The notes: generated by a model not told the origin, from the sequence alone. 64,000 nt of DNA from Apostichopus japonicus (GCF_037975245.1 NC_092561.1:7198501-7262500); one strand, 5' to 3'. Positions 12,581 to 24,001 are shown, numbered from the stretch's first letter. Made by a program: numbers and translations.

Positions 12581-12631
12581 TCTTGGGGGGAGGGGACAGT
12601 TCCTTAATTACCAATCTCCTGGGCTATTAAA

Positions 12632-12908
12632 TATGATCGAAAGAGAGTAAACAAGATTTTGGGGAAAAATATATATATTATGTTCAAAGTTTCAAGAAAA
12701 GTTTACAAGCTACAGCTGTGTGACTTTTGTATCGGCTGGTTTGCTAGGTTCATTATAGGTAATAAAAGAAGTGGTCGTTTTAAAGTATAAACGGACAAAG
12801 CACGACTGATCAGGATTTCGTGGAAAGCTGTTAGAGATTTGGGTCGTAATGGTCGTATCAATATAAGCTTCACTCATTGTTATCACTTGTTTTTTTTTTA
12901 AATTCACT
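12632..12908. repeat. Inverted copy of the V20 3' flank (partner 17798-18075)
   Basis: About 275 bp match the reverse complement of 17798-18075 almost exactly, including the landmarks GATCGAAAGAGAGTAAAC and CAGCTGTGTGACTTTTG. The partner starts 2-3 bases past the V20 stop codon. A short open frame present in both copies is conserved only because the DNA is. Confidence 0.85.
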
Positions 12909-12987
12909 CATGCAGGGGATCTTGCAGGTGCTGCAGTTCTTGGGGGGAGGGGACAGTTCCTTAATTACCAATCTCCTGGGCTATTAA

Positions 12988-13432
12988 ACATGCACTTCTT
13001 TTTGTGAGACATTTTTGCTGCTAGGCGAACAAACCTGACACTATCTAAGTCACAAGCATATGACTTGTGACCTGTGCGAATCTTTTTTTGTTGTATTATT
13101 ATTATTATTACTATTACTATTATTATTGTCATCTTTAATGAGGGTAGTCCTGCTCAGTGCAGAAGCACTGCTTTCCAGAGGAGCCCTCAATACAAAATAC
13201 ATATACAATATTATGCAGTAGAAAAACGGTAAACATCCAAAAGCACAAAAAGGACGGCAAAAAGATAGACAAACAAATATCAGACATCTACACAAAATAT
13301 ATAAGTTTTCATATTGCGTTTAAAAATATTCACATTTGGCAAGCATTTCAAATTTGGGGGATGTTCCCTAAACTACATAATTGCGATTTTGAACGATCGC
13401 TGACAGAATTTACAAAAAGGGCGAAAACGCTC
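12988..13432 (-). pseudogene. Broken zinc-finger exon, split by an insertion
   Basis: Two remnants in the order expected of a V exon lie on the minus strand. The first (about 13432-13386) reads RPF-CKFCQRSF and then loses the frame at a stop. The second (13083-12988) reads IRTGHKSYAC...VRFVRLAAK...HKKKC. It resembles finger 3 of V21 but its second zinc Cys is gone (CDLD). About 300 bp of unrelated DNA separates them. No finger 1 or acceptor survives. It is a relative of V18-V21, and the gap corresponds to the missing second half of finger 2. Confidence 0.75.
13085..13385 (-). mobile_element. Probable retroelement insertion with (ATT)n tail
   Basis: About 300 bp interrupts the broken finger exon. 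On the minus strand it ends in GGACTACCCTCATTAAAGATGACAAT followed by AAT-type microsatellite repeats (13092-13130), as in a SINE/LINE 3' end. The body is AT-rich with no protein recognised. Family is not assigned, and the exact borders and target duplication are uncertain. Confidence 0.5.
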
Positions 13433-13796
13433 TAGGGAAAACAGTCCCCCAAACCCTCCCTTTCAACAAAAAGGATTCTTCTCGGGCTGCAGAAGACTGT
13501 TAACACTCCTATGAATCCAAGGAAAGTAAACTTCCAACGATCGCAAATATAACCAAGATGAAATCCAAGGGAAACTTTTCCACAAGAAAATCCATGTGAT
13601 GAAACTTTGAATGGTAGAATGAGAAGGAAGGGCAGTGACTGGGGGGGGGGTCCAGACATAGAGGGCGCACAGTGTTTTTTTTATACCAGGACTTTATAGG
13701 CACGGTAGAACGAGGTGCTAAGGTTGTGAGGAGACAGGTAAGCGAGGAGCGAAGTAAATATTAGAGGCAATATTCTTGGAGTTATCTAAATAGGGT

Positions 13797-14155
13797 CTAC
13801 AATGGTAACTGATCTACTGCAGTATGGAACGTGCACCTCTTCTCGTGAGCTTTTTTGGCGGCTAACCGAACCAACCTGACGCCACAAAAGTCGCAAGCGT
13901 ACGGCTTGTGGCCCGTGTGGAGTCTCTCGTGTTCTCTGAGAACGTGGCAACGATTGAACGATCGGTGACAGAATCTACAGACGAAGGGCTTTTGGCCAGT
14001 GTGAATACGTTCGTGACGCTTTCGGTTGCGTTCGTAGGCAAATATTTTCCCACAGATCCTGCAAATTTCTTTGCCGGGTTGGTTTTTTGAGGGTACTTTT
14101 GGGTCCTGCAGGTGTGATCCAACCGGCCTATACTGGGAACTGCCATCACCAACTC
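13797..14155 (-). CDS. V21: alternative terminal exon, three zinc fingers
   Basis: The acceptor TTTTCCTCTTTTAG opens a phase-1 frame of 118 residues to TAG (13797-13799), with no ATG needed. After a lead containing QPGKEI come fingers at about residues 35, 63 and 91, with predicted contacts YRNR, RHVE and RAAA. The third is C2HC (HEKRC) and is followed by a longer tail than its relatives (TAVDQLPL). It shares the GKEICR entry and the VR(F/L)(I/V)RL finger 3 with V18-V20. Confidence 0.9.
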
Positions 14156-17100
14156 CTAAAAGAGGAAAATATTTGGTATTGGTATTTTTGTTATAAATTT
14201 AGGACCTGTTGGGTGGCAGCTGCATCAACTGGAGATGACTTGAAATTTTTTATATAAAATCAAACATATATAACTCAGAAAAGCTTTGAATATTTACAGC
14301 AAAAAAACTATACTATAGTTTCTTAATTTTGCACCAAAAAAAATTTAGGAGACTACTGAGTTTATATGCTTATCCAAGTCATGCTTATACACTGAGTTAT
14401 GCTTATATCCGAGTTCTGCATACATTGCGTTATGCTTATCCAAGGGAATATGTTACCAAAACAGTTCATTATGGACAAGTAGCCTATGCACGCCACATAA
14501 CCACTTTTATTTACAAGAGTCATGTTAACAAATGGTTCATATCCACGGCAGAAGTTCTAGCAAAGTGTAAAATGGCAGCAGATTTGTTGATCCCCTGTGC
14601 TTTCTTTAGGACGACATCTGGCAATAAAGTTTAGCCCCCCCCTAAAAAAAAATTTTTAAATAAATAAATAAACGAACACATGAAATACAATTTGATTACC
14701 TGCTGAATATGTTCTATTTATTCAACCATCTTGTCTTTACACTTTTAATCATACAGTATAAACAATATATAAATAAAAAACGAGATGAATATCTTTTAGC
14801 CCTATCAATTTATAACTCCACTCTTTATATAAAACAGCTTTCTACACCAGGGAGGGGTCTGCAACCTCCCACGAGCTTCCACGAGAAAGGAACCACAACC
14901 CACAACATCACAACCCACAACATCCTAACCCTCAGAATTGATGCTAAGAATGTATGGAAGCTTGGACTATGGACGTTAAAAAGCTTCCAAAAACTGTCAA
15001 AAAAGTTTTTGATTAACACTATTTGAGTGGTCTTTAAAATATGCTTCTTAACCAACAGTACACATCTCACATTTAAAACACAAACGTTTGAAAGAAATCA
15101 CACTACAAGAAAAAAGAGAAATGATAGAGCTTAATCATGAACAAGGTGATACCAGTTTACATACTATAGTTAATAACAAATACTAAAGATGAACTTTAGC
15201 ATATTGCTTATCATAAAAATGTTTTGCTACCATTCCACAAATTTAATATTTGATGAACTTTGCTTGATAAATTTAAATAAAACACTCAAAATTAAATAAT
15301 ATTTAAGGGTTGATAATCAAATATTGTAGACTTGTCACTTTCTGGGAGAAGGCAAAAATGCTATGATTCTCTATCCATACTACTACAGTAATTATTATAC
15401 TCATTGGACACACATTTGGTTGCCATGGTTACTATTGCATCAATCTATCTATAGTATATATATACCATTTATGTACCACAATGTTATGGTCACATTCTTG
15501 AATGTTTTTATGAACAAGATATTCAAAGTGCATGGAAACATTCTCACAAGTTCACAGAATTAGAGTTTGGCAATGAATGTTGGATGGCTCCATGCATATA
15601 TTCCCAAAAATTCCCAAAAATGTAATGGACAAGATTTTTCTCAGTTTTGATGGAATTTGGATCAAACATTTTAACTAGCTGACTAAGCACATATGAATGG
15701 TTGTAATCAAATGCAATAGCTCTCTGGAGTCCAATTATACATTAATACTAGATCATTTCCTCAGAATGATACAAAATACATTTTGTCAATTTAAGCTTCC
15801 TCAAGAGAGAATTGACATCGAAAGTGGCAGTCAGCGTTATTTTGCAAAGAAAATGAAAATTTGAACATATACAATTTGTCATCCTAATCTCATTCAATCT
15901 AAGTACTCTTCATATATCAGCACTCTACAGTAAATCATATAATAGGACAACACATCTTATATACAGTAGTACCCTATCTATCCTCTTACCAATGAATAAC
16001 AGCTCTCTTCTAATGGAACTAACAATGAAAATACCTACTGGAGGACGTTAAATGAACCTGATTCGTTTCAAAGTAATAGCAAATCTTTGGACCGTGGAAA
16101 ACTTTGGTGAGGAGGGATAGAGTGAAGGTCAAAAAGGAGGGGGGGGGGGGGGATGGGAGTGATGGCAATGTACAGATGGAGAAAGTAACACTAACAATAG
16201 TTTCAAAATGGTGCATGTGCATGTTGGCAATTTCAAAGCCTGGCAACCTCCAAGAAATGGAAAATGGTCTCCTGTTCAAGTGACAGAAAATTTAGAAGAT
16301 ATATGTGGATAAGGAATGCTGAATGACATCAACACGTGAAAGTAAGTAAAATGTAAGGAGATTAATCCAAAATGCTACCAGGATGGCTATTTTATATACT
16401 TGTACAGATTATCATTTGACATGAATAGTCAAACCCTTTCAATAGTGAGATGACAAGATGTTGTGTTATGGTTAAGCTGATAGTACATTACAGAATTAAC
16501 ATCTAGAGTTAACACGATTGATCGTCATCCCTAAACGCTTATACAGATAGCAATAACATGAAAAGTCAAACCCTTTCAGTGAGATGACAACATGTTGTGT
16601 TATGGTAAATCTGATATTAAATTACAGAATTAACATCTAGAGTTAACACGATTGATCATAATCCCTAACCAGTTGGTACGGATTACAATAACATGAATTA
16701 TCAAACCCTTTTAGCAGTGAGATGACAATGTGTTGTGTTATGGTGAAGCTGATATTAAATTACAGAATTAACATGTAGAGTTCACACCATTGATCGTAAT
16801 CCCTAAACAGCTTGTACAGATTACAATAACATGAAAAGTCAAACCCTTTCAGTAGTGAGATGACAATATGTTGTGTTATGTTGAAGCAAATAGTACATTA
16901 CAGAATTAACATGTAGAGTTTACACCATCGTAATCCCTAAACAGCTTGTATAGATTACAATAACATGAAAAGTCAAACCCTTTCAGAAGTGAGATGACAA
17001 TATGTTGTGTTACGGTGAAGCAAATAGTACATTACAGAATTAACATGTAGAGTTTACACCACTGATCGTAATCCCTAAACAGCTTGTATAGATTACAATA

Positions 17101-17797
17101 ACATGAAAAGTCAAAACCTTTCAATAATGCATTAATTTACATTCATACATTAATGCAAAACTAACATCCACATTTAGTGACAGTAACTCTGATATTGTTC
17201 CATACCTCACAATGACATCACTATGACATCATGAATATTTTATCGCCAATGGAAACGATGACTCATATGATCTCTGCTGTACTTCACAAACTTTTAGTCA
17301 ACCCTATCACCACACATTATAAGTCACCGATAAAACTCATCAACCGTTTGCTTCCTCAGTGCAAAATTTTAACAATTTTAACATCTAGGCTAGGGTAAAC
17401 GGAGTGCATACAGTATGCATTGGGAGCCAGGTAAGAGAGGAGTGATGTTACTGAGACATCTGCATAGCTCAACTACATGTAACATAGCTAGAAACACAGT
17501 GAAAACCAAAAACAAAAACAACATTATGGAGAAACAAAACACTGTGCTATAAAATAATATGAGCTTTATTTTGTGATATTAAAATTTGGACTTAAATTAT
17601 CCCTCGAAATTGAAAATGTGATATATGTAAATATTGCATGTCATCAACTCAATTATTTGGGGGTGACTCGACAACATAACGGTTGTTTAAAGCAAAACTT
17701 ATAACACATCACTTAATTAGAAACTAAAACAAACCAAATAAGATTATAAAGCAGGTATGGAAGAGACTTCAAAACTCCAACAAATGGATCAAAGTGA
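14156..17797. other. Intronic stretch, AT-rich with a satellite-like array
   Basis: No exon was recognised in 3.6 kb. A short TATGCTTATCC-type repeat lies around 14366-14440, and a 137-bp tandem array occupies 16419-17125. Open frames at 14329-14634 and 14709-15026 are low-complexity and have no recognisable domain. Confidence 0.5.
16419..17125. repeat. About 137-bp tandem array, five copies
   Basis: Copies start with ACATGAAAAGTCAAACCC at about 16419, 16556, 16691, 16830, 16963 and 17101 (the last truncated). Each contains GAGATGACAA, TGTTGTGTTA and ATTACAGAATTAACAT. Divergence between copies is modest. Confidence 0.9.
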
Positions 17798-18075
17798 GTG
17801 AAAGAATTTAAAAACAAACAAGTGATAACAAAGAGTGAAGCTTATATTGATACGACCATTACGACCCAAATCTCTAACAGCTTTCCACGAAATCCTGATC
17901 AGTCGTGCTTTGTCCGTTTATACTTTAAAACGACCACTTCCTTTATTACCTATAATGAACCTAGCAAACCAGCCGATACAAAAGTCACACAGCTGTAGCT
18001 TGTAAACTTTTCTTGAAACTTTGAACATTATATATATTTTTTTCCCCAAAATCTTGTTTACTCTCTTTCGATCAT
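17798..18075. repeat. V20 3' flank, duplicated in inverted orientation at 12632-12908
   Basis: This segment immediately follows the V20 stop on the minus strand and would be its 3' UTR. Its reverse complement lies 5 kb away beside the broken exon. Similarity begins almost at the stop codon and fades near 17798. Confidence 0.85.
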
Positions 18076-18076
18076 G

Positions 18077-18417
18077 TCAGCTTACAGCGTGAAATGAACA
18101 CTTTTTTTCGTGTGATCGTTTCTCCGACAATCGAATGAACCTGACCCCGCAGAACTCACAGGGATACGGCTTGTGTCCCGTGTGGAGCCGTTCATGTTGG
18201 GTGAGAGAATGGCTCTGGTTGAAGGACCTATTGCAAAATTTGCAGACGTAAGGCTTAAAGCCAGTGTGAATTCTTTCGTGGCGCTTGGCGTTGGAAGCGT
18301 GAACAAATTTTTTCCCGCAGAACCGACAAATTTCTTTACCCGTTTGCTTTTGCGTGCGGACTTGCACAGTTTGTTTTCCAAGTTCCGTCTTATACTGAAG
18401 CCAGCTATCACCACTTC
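18077..18417 (-). CDS. V20: alternative terminal exon, three zinc fingers
   Basis: The acceptor TTTCTTCTTCTAG leads a phase-1 frame of 112 residues ending at TGA. The lead (GSGDSW, then a QTGKEI motif) precedes fingers at about residues 34, 62 and 90, with predicted contacts HSNR, QHSQ and RSES. The last is C2HC (HEKKC). It is a close paralogue of V19: both have HASN in finger 1 and VRFIRL in finger 3. Its 3' flank is duplicated elsewhere in the window. Confidence 0.9.
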
Positions 18418-19585
18418 CTAGAAGAAGAAAATAGTCATCGTTGGTTGGTGTATTTTTTTTTACAAAGTACAAACTTATTCCAGATTTAAATAAAGGCTCG
18501 GATCTTACAATTATGATAGAGCAACAAACGTTTGGGCCATAAATAGATAGAATTTTGAACCATTGACTTCGGAAATGAAAGCACTACTTTCCTGAGATGG
18601 ATGGTAAAAAAGAAATTTGTTTGCTCTACCAATCTCTGTTTACTAGTCATGGCCTTCCTTTCACCCACAATATCAACATTTTTACCAATGGATGTCCAAA
18701 GCATTTCTAGAACTCAAGCGAGTCCAGGAGGTATTTAATTAATTTATGTTAATATGTAGTATTAAATTTGGTCAATTACTTTATTAATAAGATTATGAAT
18801 GAAATGGTTTGACACCCATGTGTTTTAAAGTTACTGGAGTTAATAAGCCCAATCAAATACCACTGTATTCATCAATACAACCTGACTTTATATTGAGGGA
18901 GGGGGGGGTGGGGGAGGGGGATGATATGGTATGGGAAGGGGGGATAGTGTCGAGGTGGGTTACTAAACGTAGGGAGTGGGAAAGGGACAAGGCCAACAAT
19001 AAGACTCTGATGCCTTCACACCAATAATTGCATCATGCTGACGATTTCTCCGATGCAGGGCCAGTACATTCTCAATGGGTGATAGCTAGCCAACTAAGCC
19101 TATATCCTCCAAGCTTTTCCCAAATACAGCAAGTCGTAATATATGTTACTGTACCACTGTTGTCACGACTTCAACCTCTTTAATGTCAACTTGCTATATA
19201 AAGAGCATCTTTAGGAACGAGACATCTCTTACAAAAGGATAGCACTGGCTCCTTCACATGCAGCCATGGACAATTCAAATGGTTCATATAAACTCACTGA
19301 TCTTGATAAAAATCTACACTTGATTTACCGATCGGCCATTTGACAACAGTAGAGAGTGGGACATCTTCATCATCATAACAAATGAGCTGAAAATATCTGT
19401 TCCATTTCTTTGTAATGTACAAATCATTTATCCATATCAAAACTGTCAAATACAAAGTGACTAGATGTCACGCCTCTTCCGACAACCTTGTGGGTTCTTT
19501 GGGGGTGGGACTAGTGAGAGGGGAGGGGAGATGAGGTGGATGGAAAACCCATGTTTATATTTTAAAAGCAAAATAAGTTGATAAC
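18418..19585. other. Intronic stretch, nothing recognised
   Basis: It holds a G-rich block near 18898-18950 and another near 19499-19540, but no exon, RNA gene or bounded element that I can support. Confidence 0.45.
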
Positions 19586-19914
19586 CTATTTAAAAGTACA
19601 CTTCCTTTCATGACATTTCTTCTCATTTAGACGAATGAATCGGACGCCACAAAAGTCACAGGCGTACGGCTTGTGCCCCGTGTGAAGCCTCTCGTGCTCC
19701 ATGAGCGACTGGCTGAGGTTAAAGGATCGAGAGCAGAATTTACAGATGTAAGGTCTCTGGCCTGTGTGAATACGTTCGTGTCGCTTGACATTGGACGCGT
19801 GGAAAAACTTTTTCCCGCAGAACCTACAGATTTCTTTACCGGCTTGCTTTTGCGCTCTGGGCCCGTTGGGTTGCGATCCACCCGGTTCATACTGGGGACA
19901 GCTGCCAACATTTC
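19586..19914 (-). CDS. V19: alternative terminal exon, three zinc fingers
   Basis: The acceptor TTTTCCTCTTCTAG opens a phase-1 frame of 108 residues. Fingers start at about residues 32, 60 and 88, with predicted contacts HSNR, LQSE and RNEC. The third is C2HC (HERKC). Finger 1 is nearly identical to V20 and the acceptor context matches V20 and V21. The two paralogues differ mostly at finger 2 contact positions. Confidence 0.9.
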
Positions 19915-20571
19915 CTAGAAGAGGAAAATAGGCAGTGTTGGTCATATATGTTCACAAGATGTCCAAAAGAATGTAAGTCATTCCCCCTTCCCTTTCCTTT
20001 CCCTATCTTATCACTTTTCCCCTAGAAAGTAGTTATCAAGTTGACAGCGAAAACTGTCAAGGTGACTAACTTTGGTGTTCTTTAGGAGCCATTTTTCGCT
20101 GAGCCCTTCTTCTCTCACAAAATTTAATCCTTTGGGTATATATTAAATATTTAGGTATATATAGGTATTATACATCATATCAAACATGCAGCTACAATCA
20201 CGCCCACAACCCTCTCCATCCCAACACCCCTCCCCCCCCCCCCCCCGGCTTTATTTGAGATCTAACAATAAATTTAACCGATTTCCTTTTGATAACTGCA
20301 CGTTTTGGTTCAGTGTCAGCCCTCTGGTACAACTGTTTCATAAATATGGTCTGTTTGTAAACAATTTAATAAAATGCAACCAATATCGCAGATCCTTATC
20401 ATTGTATAGCTGAAAAAACCCCTCCTGAAGCAATGAATGTATAGGTTCTAAAAATGACAAAGAAAAACTTGTAATATTCTTTACGTTCCTTGGGGATCAA
20501 ATGCAACAAAGTCGCACAGTAAGTGACCATCACTAAAAGTTAAATAAGGTTTGTGATCACTGCAAGAAACT
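19915..20571. other. Intronic stretch, nothing recognised
   Basis: It has a poly-C run near 20230-20246 and AT-rich sequence. A TTTATT near 20252 would read AATAAA on the transcript strand, about 320 nt past the V18 stop, and is a possible polyadenylation signal. Confidence 0.4.
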
Positions 20572-20918
20572 TTACTTTGTCTGCAAGAAAATGCACTTCC
20601 TTTCGTGGGCGTATTTAGCAGTTAACCGGATGAAACGGACACCGCAAAATTTGCAAGGGAATGGTTTGTGGCCCGTGTGAATTCGTTCGTGCTCGACTAA
20701 AGTGTTACTCTGGCTAAACGAACGCTGGCAGAATTTGCAAGTGAAGGGTTTCTGTCCCGTGTGGATTCTCTCGTGCCTTTTACAATTGGACGAGGATGCG
20801 AACAGCTTCCCACAGAATTTACAAGAGTGTTTACCAGGTGGTGCTTGATTGTGACTCGTGGGTACGGACGTTGGCTGCGCTCCGACCATCTGAATCTGCA
20901 CAGTTTGTTCGCCATTTC
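20572..20918 (-). CDS. V18: alternative terminal exon, three zinc fingers
   Basis: The acceptor TTTTCTCCCTGTAG starts a phase-1 frame of 114 residues. A Gln/Ser/Thr/Pro-rich lead precedes fingers at about residues 34, 62 and 90, with predicted contacts SSNR, QNTE and RTAA. The closing finger is C2HC (HERKC) and is followed by IFLQTK. It has the same VRFIRL finger 3 as V19/V20 but a KHSCKF entry instead of GKEICR. Confidence 0.9.
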
Positions 20919-21632
20919 CTACAGGGAGAAAATAATACGATATGGTGTTCAAAGTAATATGCTCCCTCGACCACAGCCAAAGCTACAGTCAGAATGCCGA
21001 GACTGGGCATGGAAATGGTAATGCATCTATGTTACAGCTATGAAGATGGTCAAACAGGTTCAAGAAACAGTGTATAATTCTGTTTGAACCTGTAGGTAAA
21101 GGTTGCAGTCAATTCAACTTTGATTACAAACACTCAAGCTTCCCAACTGGCATTTTCACAACAGGACTCAAAGTTCAGGCTATATTTACTGCCTAAATGC
21201 CAGTGGAATTTGCCAGTTGGAAAATAAATGGCACTTGTATTTTTCTGCCAGTAGACCTTAAGAACATGAACACATGCTTTTAAAGTCGGGTAACTATCGA
21301 CAGTCAAAAAGTCATCACGATTTTGACAGAGACCCTGTATTCCTGCTTACTGTAAACAAATATTAAATTTGAAACTACTAGTGAGAAATATTTTCACATT
21401 TTACTATTTGTTTTCCTCATTACTGAGTACAATTTTAGGCTTCAAAATACTGACGTTTATTACCATCTGGTTAAAAGTGCTTTACTTCCTTAGGACGTTA
21501 GGCACCGTAACATAAGTAGGGGGCTGATGGGGCTGAAGCTAGGCTGCGTAGGATAGAATCTCTTGTGCTATGTAGTTCATACAATAAGTAGAGTGTTAGC
21601 ATTCATGGAGTGTTAGCATGTACACATTCGTG

Positions 21633-21875
21633 GAGTGTTAGCTCAGTGGTTAAACCCGGTGCCTTTCAATCATAAGGTCCCGAGTTTGAGTCACTCCAAG
21701 ATTAATGTATGTCGTCCATTTACAGAGTTGTTGACAATTGACAATTCATAATCATGGACGTTAAATATGAATCTAAGAGACTGACTTCGGTCAGCTTGCG
21801 GCTATGATAAGCCATTGATGGCTTCTTCGAGTTCCTGCTTGCAGGAGGATCTTAAATACATACAAACGTACATCC
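21633..21875 (+). mobile_element. tRNA-derived SINE, copy 1
   Basis: It begins GAGTGTTAGCTCAGTGGTTAA (box A-like) and carries GGTCCCGAGTTTGAGTC (box B-like) about 30 bases later, then a non-tRNA body ending near GCAGGAGGATCTTAAATACAT. The same structure recurs at 24002-24235. No acceptor-stem pairing was found, so it is not a functional tRNA gene. Confidence 0.8.
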
Positions 21876-22310
21876 AAGTACTGCTGTTCTGCTGAATTAA
21901 CCTCTACTGCTTGATACTAGTGATTTAGCCTTGCTGTATGGATTGTGCAGCTGTTGCAGCTTTGCTGTAGGGATTGTGCAGCTGTTGCAGCTTTTCTTTT
22001 GACACTGTGCCATATACAAAATTACCTAATACAACTAATACAATTTTGGAAATGAGGATAGATGATCAACAATAGTTACTGTTTATCCAAAGAAAAATTG
22101 TATTTTGTAACTCCTAACAATTACTAATCCCAATATAATACTAACTAAATCTAATCTTTATCATAAATTTCCCTTTGTTAAAAAATGTTAAAACCGTCCT
22201 TATCTACTGCAAAAAGGTTATAAAGAACAGCCAGTTTTATCTTTATGACCAGCTTCTCTTTCGTCTCCTGGCTTCCTTTTCTTCTTACTGCCAATTGTTC
22301 TGTCCAGTTC

Positions 22311-22870
22311 TGTATTCATGGTTCAGCTGTATTCATTGTTCAACTCTTTTCATTGTTCAACTCTTTTCATTGTTCAAATCTTTTCATTGTACAACTCTAT
22401 TCATTGTTCAACCTTTGTATTATACAACTGTATTCATTGTTCATATTGTTCAACTATTTTCATTGTACAACTCTTTTCATTGTACAATTTGATTCACTGT
22501 TCTACTATTTTCATTGTACAACTATATTCATTGTTCAACTCTTTTGATTGTTTAAACCTAACTCATTGTACAACTCTAGTCATTGTTCAACTTTATTCAT
22601 TGTTCAACTCTTTTCATTGTTCAACTCTTTTCATTGTACAACTTTATTCATTGTTCAACTCTTTTCATTGTAAAGCTCTATACATTGTTCAACTATTTTC
22701 ATTGTACAACTCTTTTCATTGTACAACTCTATTCATTGTCCTACTCTATTCATTGTACAACTCTAGTCATTGTTCAACTCTATATAATGTACTGTACAAC
22801 CCTTTTCATTGTTCAACTCTTTCCATTGTACAACTCTGGTCACTGTTCTTCTCTTTCATTGTTCAACTAT
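22311..22870. repeat. 17-bp minisatellite, about 33 copies
   Basis: The unit is TTCATTGTTCAACTCTT, with TTCATTGTACAACTCTT as the main variant. Because 17 is not a multiple of three and the unit lacks stops, all three plus frames stay open over long distances and encode the same 17-residue motif. These open frames are by-products, not genes. Confidence 0.9.
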
Positions 22871-23191
22871 ATGTCCAAAAAATCATATATATTTTTATAT
22901 ATATTTAAAAAATCATATACTTGTACTTGCACTCAAAGCTTTGTACTCCTATTCATAAATAGACCTTGTACTCATTCTATTGAACAAAGTGTTATGTATC
23001 ATTTACTCTCTTGACATTAAAAAATTGCAATTGAATGAGCTAAATAACCCATACTTTGCACAAACACACACACATACAAAAGCAATGCAAAACAGTGGAT
23101 CTTAGAGTGTTTTTTGCAAATCCAGGTAAAATATGAATGTCAACAAGATACACTGTCAAAATATCAGCAAACTTCCTGTGATAAGAGTGTT

Positions 23192-23529
23192 TCAAATGCT
23201 GTCTGAAGCATTTTCAGGTGTACTTTCTCCGTAATTGTGTCCAGCAGGAACAGTCGGATGAACACCCAAACTGTTTAATTTATTTCTAGAGTGCAGTCTT
23301 TCATGCTTTCTAAGGGAAACTTTCTGATTGAACGATCGCCTGCAAAATTTACAAGTGAAGGGTTTTTGTCCTGTGTGGATGAGTTGATGTCTTTTACAAT
23401 TCCAAGCAGATGTGAACTGCTTTCCACACCAATAACATCGATGTTCATCAGTAGGAATTTGCGGGTTTTCTCGGGGGTGCCCTAATCTCCGAATTCCACC
23501 CATCTGAAGGGAAGGAAGTTCAGGTTTTC
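23192..23529 (-). CDS. V17: alternative terminal exon, two fingers, third finger lost
   Basis: The acceptor TCTCTCCTGAACAG opens a phase-1 frame of 111 residues. Fingers at about residues 32 and 60 are intact, with predicted contacts SWNR and QVSK. After HERLH the frame reads SRNKLNSLGVHPTVPAG rather than a third finger. An alternative frame over the same bases reads VFIRL, echoing the VRFIRL of V18-V20 finger 3, which suggests a small deletion shifted the frame. The tail then runs to TGA. It could still be functional with two fingers. Confidence 0.85.
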
Positions 23530-24001
23530 CTGTTCAGGAGAGAACAGAAAGGTATTTAAGGGATATTCCAGTGGCAGACAACAAAACACTAGCTTAAGAG
23601 AAACATACTCCACACTGTTACTTGAAAAACCCTACAGCAACATTTTTCTTCCTAATTTGAGATATAGTTGACTGTATATAACATATTTCGACTGTTGCCA
23701 GATGCATTAACAAACTAAAATCAATTTTGAAAAATTCATATATTTGCCACATAGCATGTTATGGTCATGTGGCTTTGAATTAGAGATGCAGACAATAAAC
23801 AATCAATTTATGCCACCAGAATTTCCCCTTAAAAATTTAAGCGGTGATGCGAAATTACTTGTACAGATAAGACTGGTGTCAATGTCAACCATGCATTAAC
23901 CTGACTCACAATTGCGAAGTGTGGAAGCAAGGCACTGTGTGTCAAGAGGATGCATCCAACTGCCAGACTGCAGACTGATATCAGTATAACAGGGAGTGTT
24001 A

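Larger units (their letters stand above)
11006..12987. other. Intronic stretch with minisatellite and duplicated segments
   Basis: There is no exon between 11006 and about 12987. The left part (11006-12260) shows nothing recognisable. The right part holds a 21-bp minisatellite, an inverted copy of the V20 3' flank, and an 80-bp direct repeat flanking that copy (about 12541-12629 and 12911-12990). Confidence 0.55.
20919..23191. other. Intronic stretch with SINE and minisatellite
   Basis: No exon was recognised. A tRNA-derived SINE (21633-21875), a relic of the CTGCAGCAAGG dispersed family (about 21890-22005) and a large 17-bp minisatellite (22311-22870) account for about half of it. Confidence 0.55.

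Noticed and set aside
12267-12614. Minus-strand repeat peptides (KIPCSTC / ARSPAAP)
   Set aside because: Translation of the 21-bp minisatellite in two frames; no start context, splice sites or conservation evidence.
12710-12907. 65-66-residue peptide nearly identical at 12.7 kb and 17.8 kb
   Set aside because: Conservation is explained by the inverted DNA duplication; it lies in the V20 3' flank and shows no splice sites or domain.
21633-21700. Possible tRNA gene
   Set aside because: Box A- and B-like elements are present, but there is no acceptor-stem pairing and a second copy shares a long non-tRNA body, so it is a SINE.
22175-23014. Overlapping plus-strand open frames of 100-196 codons
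   Set aside because: They are products of the stop-free 17-bp minisatellite.
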